Below the pieces are notes generated by a model. That model was not told the origin of the DNA, made no database searches, and worked only from the letters and a program-made list of their open reading frames with translations. Position numbers and translations under genes: made by a program. From assembly GCF_000953825.1 (NCBI RefSeq), contig NZ_BBUL01000088.1, positions 1-64,000 on the forward strand: DNA of 64,000 nucleotides, in the 5' to 3' direction. Origin of the DNA: Cellvibrio sp. OA-2007 (GTDB lineage: Bacteria; Pseudomonadota; Gammaproteobacteria; Pseudomonadales; Cellvibrionaceae). Positions 61,948-64,000 of the stretch are shown piece after piece. Positions within the stretch are counted from its first letter, which is position 1; every line of letters begins with the position of its first letter.

Positions 61948-62826
61948 TTACTTCTCTAGCTTAAGGAAGTAATCAAAGATCTCTGGCACATTACCGTTAC
62001 CCATACCTGCCTCAACGGCCGCCTTGAGGTTAGCGGAAGTGCCTTCGGCGATCTGAGCGCGCGTACCAAGATTATCAACCATCTCCAGGAAGTACCCCAG
62101 ATCTTTGTTGGCATTAGCAATTGAGAAACCCAAGTCACTCACACCATCAACTGCGTAGTTTTTGCAGAATTTCATAAACGGTGAACTTGATGGGCCAGTG
62201 GACATAATTTCAAACAACTGCTGGCGATCAACACCTGCGCGCTCAGCCACAGCAAATGCCTGTGACATTGCCGCCACGGTAGTCATGCCCATAAAGTTAT
62301 TGATCAATTTGGTGGTGTGGCCAGCGCCAAGCGCACCAAGATAAAAAACATTCTCGCCCTGCATCTCAAGTACGGGCTTCACTTTTTCAAAAGTCGCCTT
62401 ATCCCCAGCGGCCATAATATTGAGCAGACCATCTTTTGCATGCGCCGGGGTGCGCCCCAGTGGAGCATCAATCATGCCCGCGCCTTTTTTCGCTAGATCA
62501 GCGCCAATTTTGCGGGTTGAAGCTGGAATTGAAGTGCCGAAATCAACCAATACCGCACCTTCTTTAATACCTGCCAGGATGCCATCTTCGGCATAAACCA
62601 GCTTTTCAACAACGGCAGAAGTGGTGAGGCAGAGCATCACTATATCGGCAGCTGCAGCCAGTTCACGCGCAGAGGTAGCCTCGGTAGCACCACGAGCAAC
62701 AACTGCGGCAACCGCCTCTTTGTTGAGGTCCATTACAATTGGCTTAAAGCCTTTCTTTTGCAGGTTCTCAACCATGTTGCTGCCCATAAGGCCAAGACCG
62801 ATGAAACCAATGACAGGTTTTGTCAT
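61948..62826 (-). CDS. Beta-hydroxyacid dehydrogenase-family NAD(P) oxidoreductase
   Basis: 292 residues. The nucleotide-binding start is FIGLGLMGSNM, then come DAPLGRTPAHAKDG (substrate loop) and GAGHTTKLINNFMG with the catalytic Lys. This is the 3-hydroxyisobutyrate / tartronate-semialdehyde reductase family. In alginate clusters such as that of Vibrio splendidus a member of this family (DehR) reduces DEH to KDG. Tartronate-semialdehyde reduction is the main alternative. Two TACCAA-type repeats lie upstream. Confidence 0.88.
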   Translation of the reverse strand: MTKPVIGFIGLGLMGSNMVENLQKKGFKPIVMDLNKEAVAAVVARGATEATSARELAAAADIVMLCLTTSAVVEKLVYAEDGILAGIKEGAVLVDFGTSIPASTRKIGADLAKKGAGMIDAPLGRTPAHAKDGLLNIMAAGDKATFEKVKPVLEMQGENVFYLGALGAGHTTKLINNFMGMTTVAAMSQAFAVAERAGVDRQQLFEIMSTGPSSSPFMKFCKNYAVDGVSDLGFSIANANKDLGYFLEMVDNLGTRAQIAEGTSANLKAAVEAGMGNGNVPEIFDYFLKLEK

Positions 62827-62953
62827 ATCTAACTCCTAGAGAGATTGATGTGCGTTAAATGACATACAAGACGAAACGATTATTTCCCCCTGCAGATAGC
62901 TTACCAAATTATATCCAAATAGCGCATTTTGTCAATCCAATATCTTCATTATT

Positions 62954-62974
62954 ATTACCAAGCTGCATTACCAA
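62954..62974. promoter_or_regulatory. Direct repeat ATTACCAA upstream of the dehydrogenase
   Basis: ATTACCAA occurs at 62954-62961 and 62967-62974, 13 bases apart, and TTACCAAA lies at 62901. The same octamer ends the operator at 59871 and the site at 61713, so a common regulator is likely. Confidence 0.45.
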
Positions 62975-63026
62975 TTAATGCAACAAACTAAGACCACCCA
63001 ACAAGCCCAACCCTGCGACATAAAAA

Positions 63027-63055
63027 AGGCGGGATACTCCTTGAATATCCCGCCT
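63027..63055 (-). terminator. Terminator after the PEP-CTERM gene
   Basis: A 10-bp stem, AGGCGGGATA / TATCCCGCCT, with a 9-base loop, followed on the minus strand by TTTTTTA. It begins 23 bases beyond the PEP-CTERM stop. Confidence 0.9.
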
Positions 63056-63077
63056 CTTATACAGCATCACCTAAGCC

Positions 63078-63641
63078 TTAAGCTCGACGGCAGCGCAGCA
63101 AGACTCCAGCCAGCCCGAGCAATGCAAGCAGCAAGCCGCTCGATTCCGGAACCTGCACGGCAGGTCTAGTGCTTTCACCTTGCAGGTTGATTTTCACCTG
63201 GGTACCAGAATTAAACGCCAAGCCCTGCCAGTTCACATAAACACTGCGTGCATCAAAACTGATACGGCTCGCATCCAACCCCACCATATTGGATGACGCA
63301 TCCAGCGCGGCTGCGGTTAAATTGACAAACCCACCCAGATCGCGAATCACAAAACCACTAAAGCTTGCAGCATCCCAAGCGGTATCGCTATCACTGTAAA
63401 AAAAGTTATTGATCACTATGGCGTTATCTGCGACATCAACAGAAAACATATCGTAGAAATTAAATTCAACACCATCGCCAACCACGGCAGAATCCAACTC
63501 GGCATAGGTACTAGCCAGCGTAGGATAATAATAGGTAAAACCAACACTCTCGCCATTTAGCAGCCCCGCTTGAGCATGCAAACTGGCGAGCGCAAAACCG
63601 ACAACGGCGAGCATTTTTTTAACTGTGTTATTTAACATCAT
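63078..63641 (-). CDS. PEP-CTERM-anchored secreted protein
   Basis: 187 residues from ATG 63641 (GAAGGA 6 bases upstream). A Sec signal peptide (KKMLAVVGFALASLHAQAG) precedes a beta-rich, low-charge body. The C-terminus VPESSGLLLALLGLAGVLLRCRRA is a PEP-CTERM-type sorting signal: VPE motif, hydrophobic helix, Arg-rich tail. Such proteins are cut and anchored by an exosortase encoded elsewhere and are often linked to extracellular polysaccharide. It lies directly downstream of the PL7 lyase on the same strand. Function unknown. Confidence 0.82.
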   Translation of the reverse strand: MMLNNTVKKMLAVVGFALASLHAQAGLLNGESVGFTYYYPTLASTYAELDSAVVGDGVEFNFYDMFSVDVADNAIVINNFFYSDSDTAWDAASFSGFVIRDLGGFVNLTAAALDASSNMVGLDASRISFDARSVYVNWQGLAFNSGTQVKINLQGESTRPAVQVPESSGLLLALLGLAGVLLRCRRA

Positions 63642-63683
63642 GCAACATCCTTCACTTAACAATTAATAGAGAGGCAGAAATGA

Positions 63684-64000
63684 TTAATCTAATGAAAGAC
63701 CATAAATTTCCAGCACAGAAGTACCCCATGGATCGGTTTCATAGCGGCCCGATGTCCAGCCTTTGGCAGCACAGGTATCATTTGTGCCACCGTAGATATC
63801 GGTGACGGTACAGGCCTGATGATAATTGCCCGCCTTAAAGTAACAGCTGCCAATCACACCACTAAACGCCTGGGTTTTAGTTGACGTCACACCGGTGCGC
63901 TCATTGGTATAAGACACAGTTTGATAACCACTACCATCGGTACTGATCACCACATTCATCATGTCGCCAATTTTGTACGCGGAATCCAGAATGTCGTATG
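63684..64000 (-). CDS. PL7 alginate lyase, C-terminal part (runs off right edge)
   Basis: 105 codons are visible, ending in VLEIYGLSLD. SCYFKAGNYHQACT holds the YFKAGxYxQ signature of PL7 (alginate_lyase2), with the catalytic Tyr. Upstream, SAYKIGDMMNVVISTDGSG continues in frame to base 64000 without a stop, so the gene starts outside the window. PL7 enzymes endolytically cut alginate by beta-elimination, making oligomers for the PL6/PL17 exo-enzymes. Whether it has binding modules cannot be seen. Confidence 0.9.
   Translation of the reverse strand, partial: YDILDSAYKIGDMMNVVISTDGSGYQTVSYTNERTGVTSTKTQAFSGVIGSCYFKAGNYHQACTVTDIYGGTNDTCAAKGWTSGRYETDPWGTSVLEIYGLSLD

Noticed and set aside
1-64000. 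CRISPR arrays, tRNA or rRNA genes, prophage
   Set aside because: No regularly spaced direct repeats, cloverleaf-like conserved T-arm sequences, rRNA segments or phage structural genes were seen on reading.

Overview
The window looks like chromosome from a polysaccharide-degrading gammaproteobacterium of the Cellvibrionaceae (Cellvibrio / Saccharophagus type). This is inferred from gene content only: alginate lyases of three families, a Ser-rich linker joined to a chitin-binding module, large TonB-dependent receptors, a PEP-CTERM protein and a dense c-di-GMP/chemotaxis repertoire. No rRNA, tRNA or CRISPR array was seen. The window opens inside the right end of an IS3-family insertion sequence and closes inside a PL7 alginate lyase.

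Region 1 (1-6.8 kb) is mixed housekeeping. An IS3 element has cut a lipoprotein sulfatase. It is followed by a GNAT acetyltransferase, a single-haem secreted protein, DUF998 and DUF2059 proteins, a TPR/retropepsin-like protein, a glutathione peroxidase and a DUF1080 protein. Region 2 (7.2-15.4 kb) holds two paralogous nitrate-type ABC uptake sets: NrtA-NrtB without an ATPase, behind a good sigma-54 promoter, and NrtA-NrtB-NrtC/D. They are separated by two unrelated lipoprotein genes. Region 3 (15.5-20 kb) has an acetolactate-synthase-like ThDP enzyme and an 845-residue REC-REC-PAS-GGDEF-EAL protein.

Region 4 (20.1-27.4 kb, minus strand) runs, in transcription order, YfiR-type hybrid histidine kinase, TonB receptor, two citrate-synthase-superfamily proteins overlapping by 4 nt, and an SDR oxidoreductase. 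By eye both citrate-synthase-like proteins lack most canonical catalytic residues. I consider this the least explained system in the window. Region 5 (27.4-30.5 kb) has a secreted jelly-roll-like protein, a degenerate polysaccharide-deacetylase-like protein and a VOC protein.

Region 6 (30.7-41.1 kb, minus strand) is a complete chemotaxis operon read from a strong sigma-70 promoter at about 41.06 kb: mcp, cheY, STAS, cheA, cheW, mcp, cheR, cheD, cheB and a REC-EAL regulator. Next come ppc, a long non-coding stretch with an inverted pair of perfect DnaA boxes, and the wreck of an AA10 (LPMO) gene.

Region 7 (45-64 kb) is an alginate-utilisation locus. In transcription order on the minus strand it runs TonB receptor, PL6 lyase, PL17 oligoalginate lyase, KdgF, MFS uronate transporter, KDG kinase, triose-phosphate isomerase, class II FBP aldolase, fructose-1,6-bisphosphatase and an amidohydrolase. 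Beside it lie a FadR-type GntR regulator, an SDR and a beta-hydroxyacid dehydrogenase (both candidate DEH reductases), a PEP-CTERM protein and a PL7 lyase. The inferred pathway is depolymerisation outside the cell and in the periplasm, uptake, DEH to KDG to KDPG, and then return of triose phosphate to hexose phosphate through the co-located Tpi-Fba-Fbp module. A shared motif TGG(T/C)ATTACCAA and several palindromes in the regulator's intergenic region suggest a local regulon.
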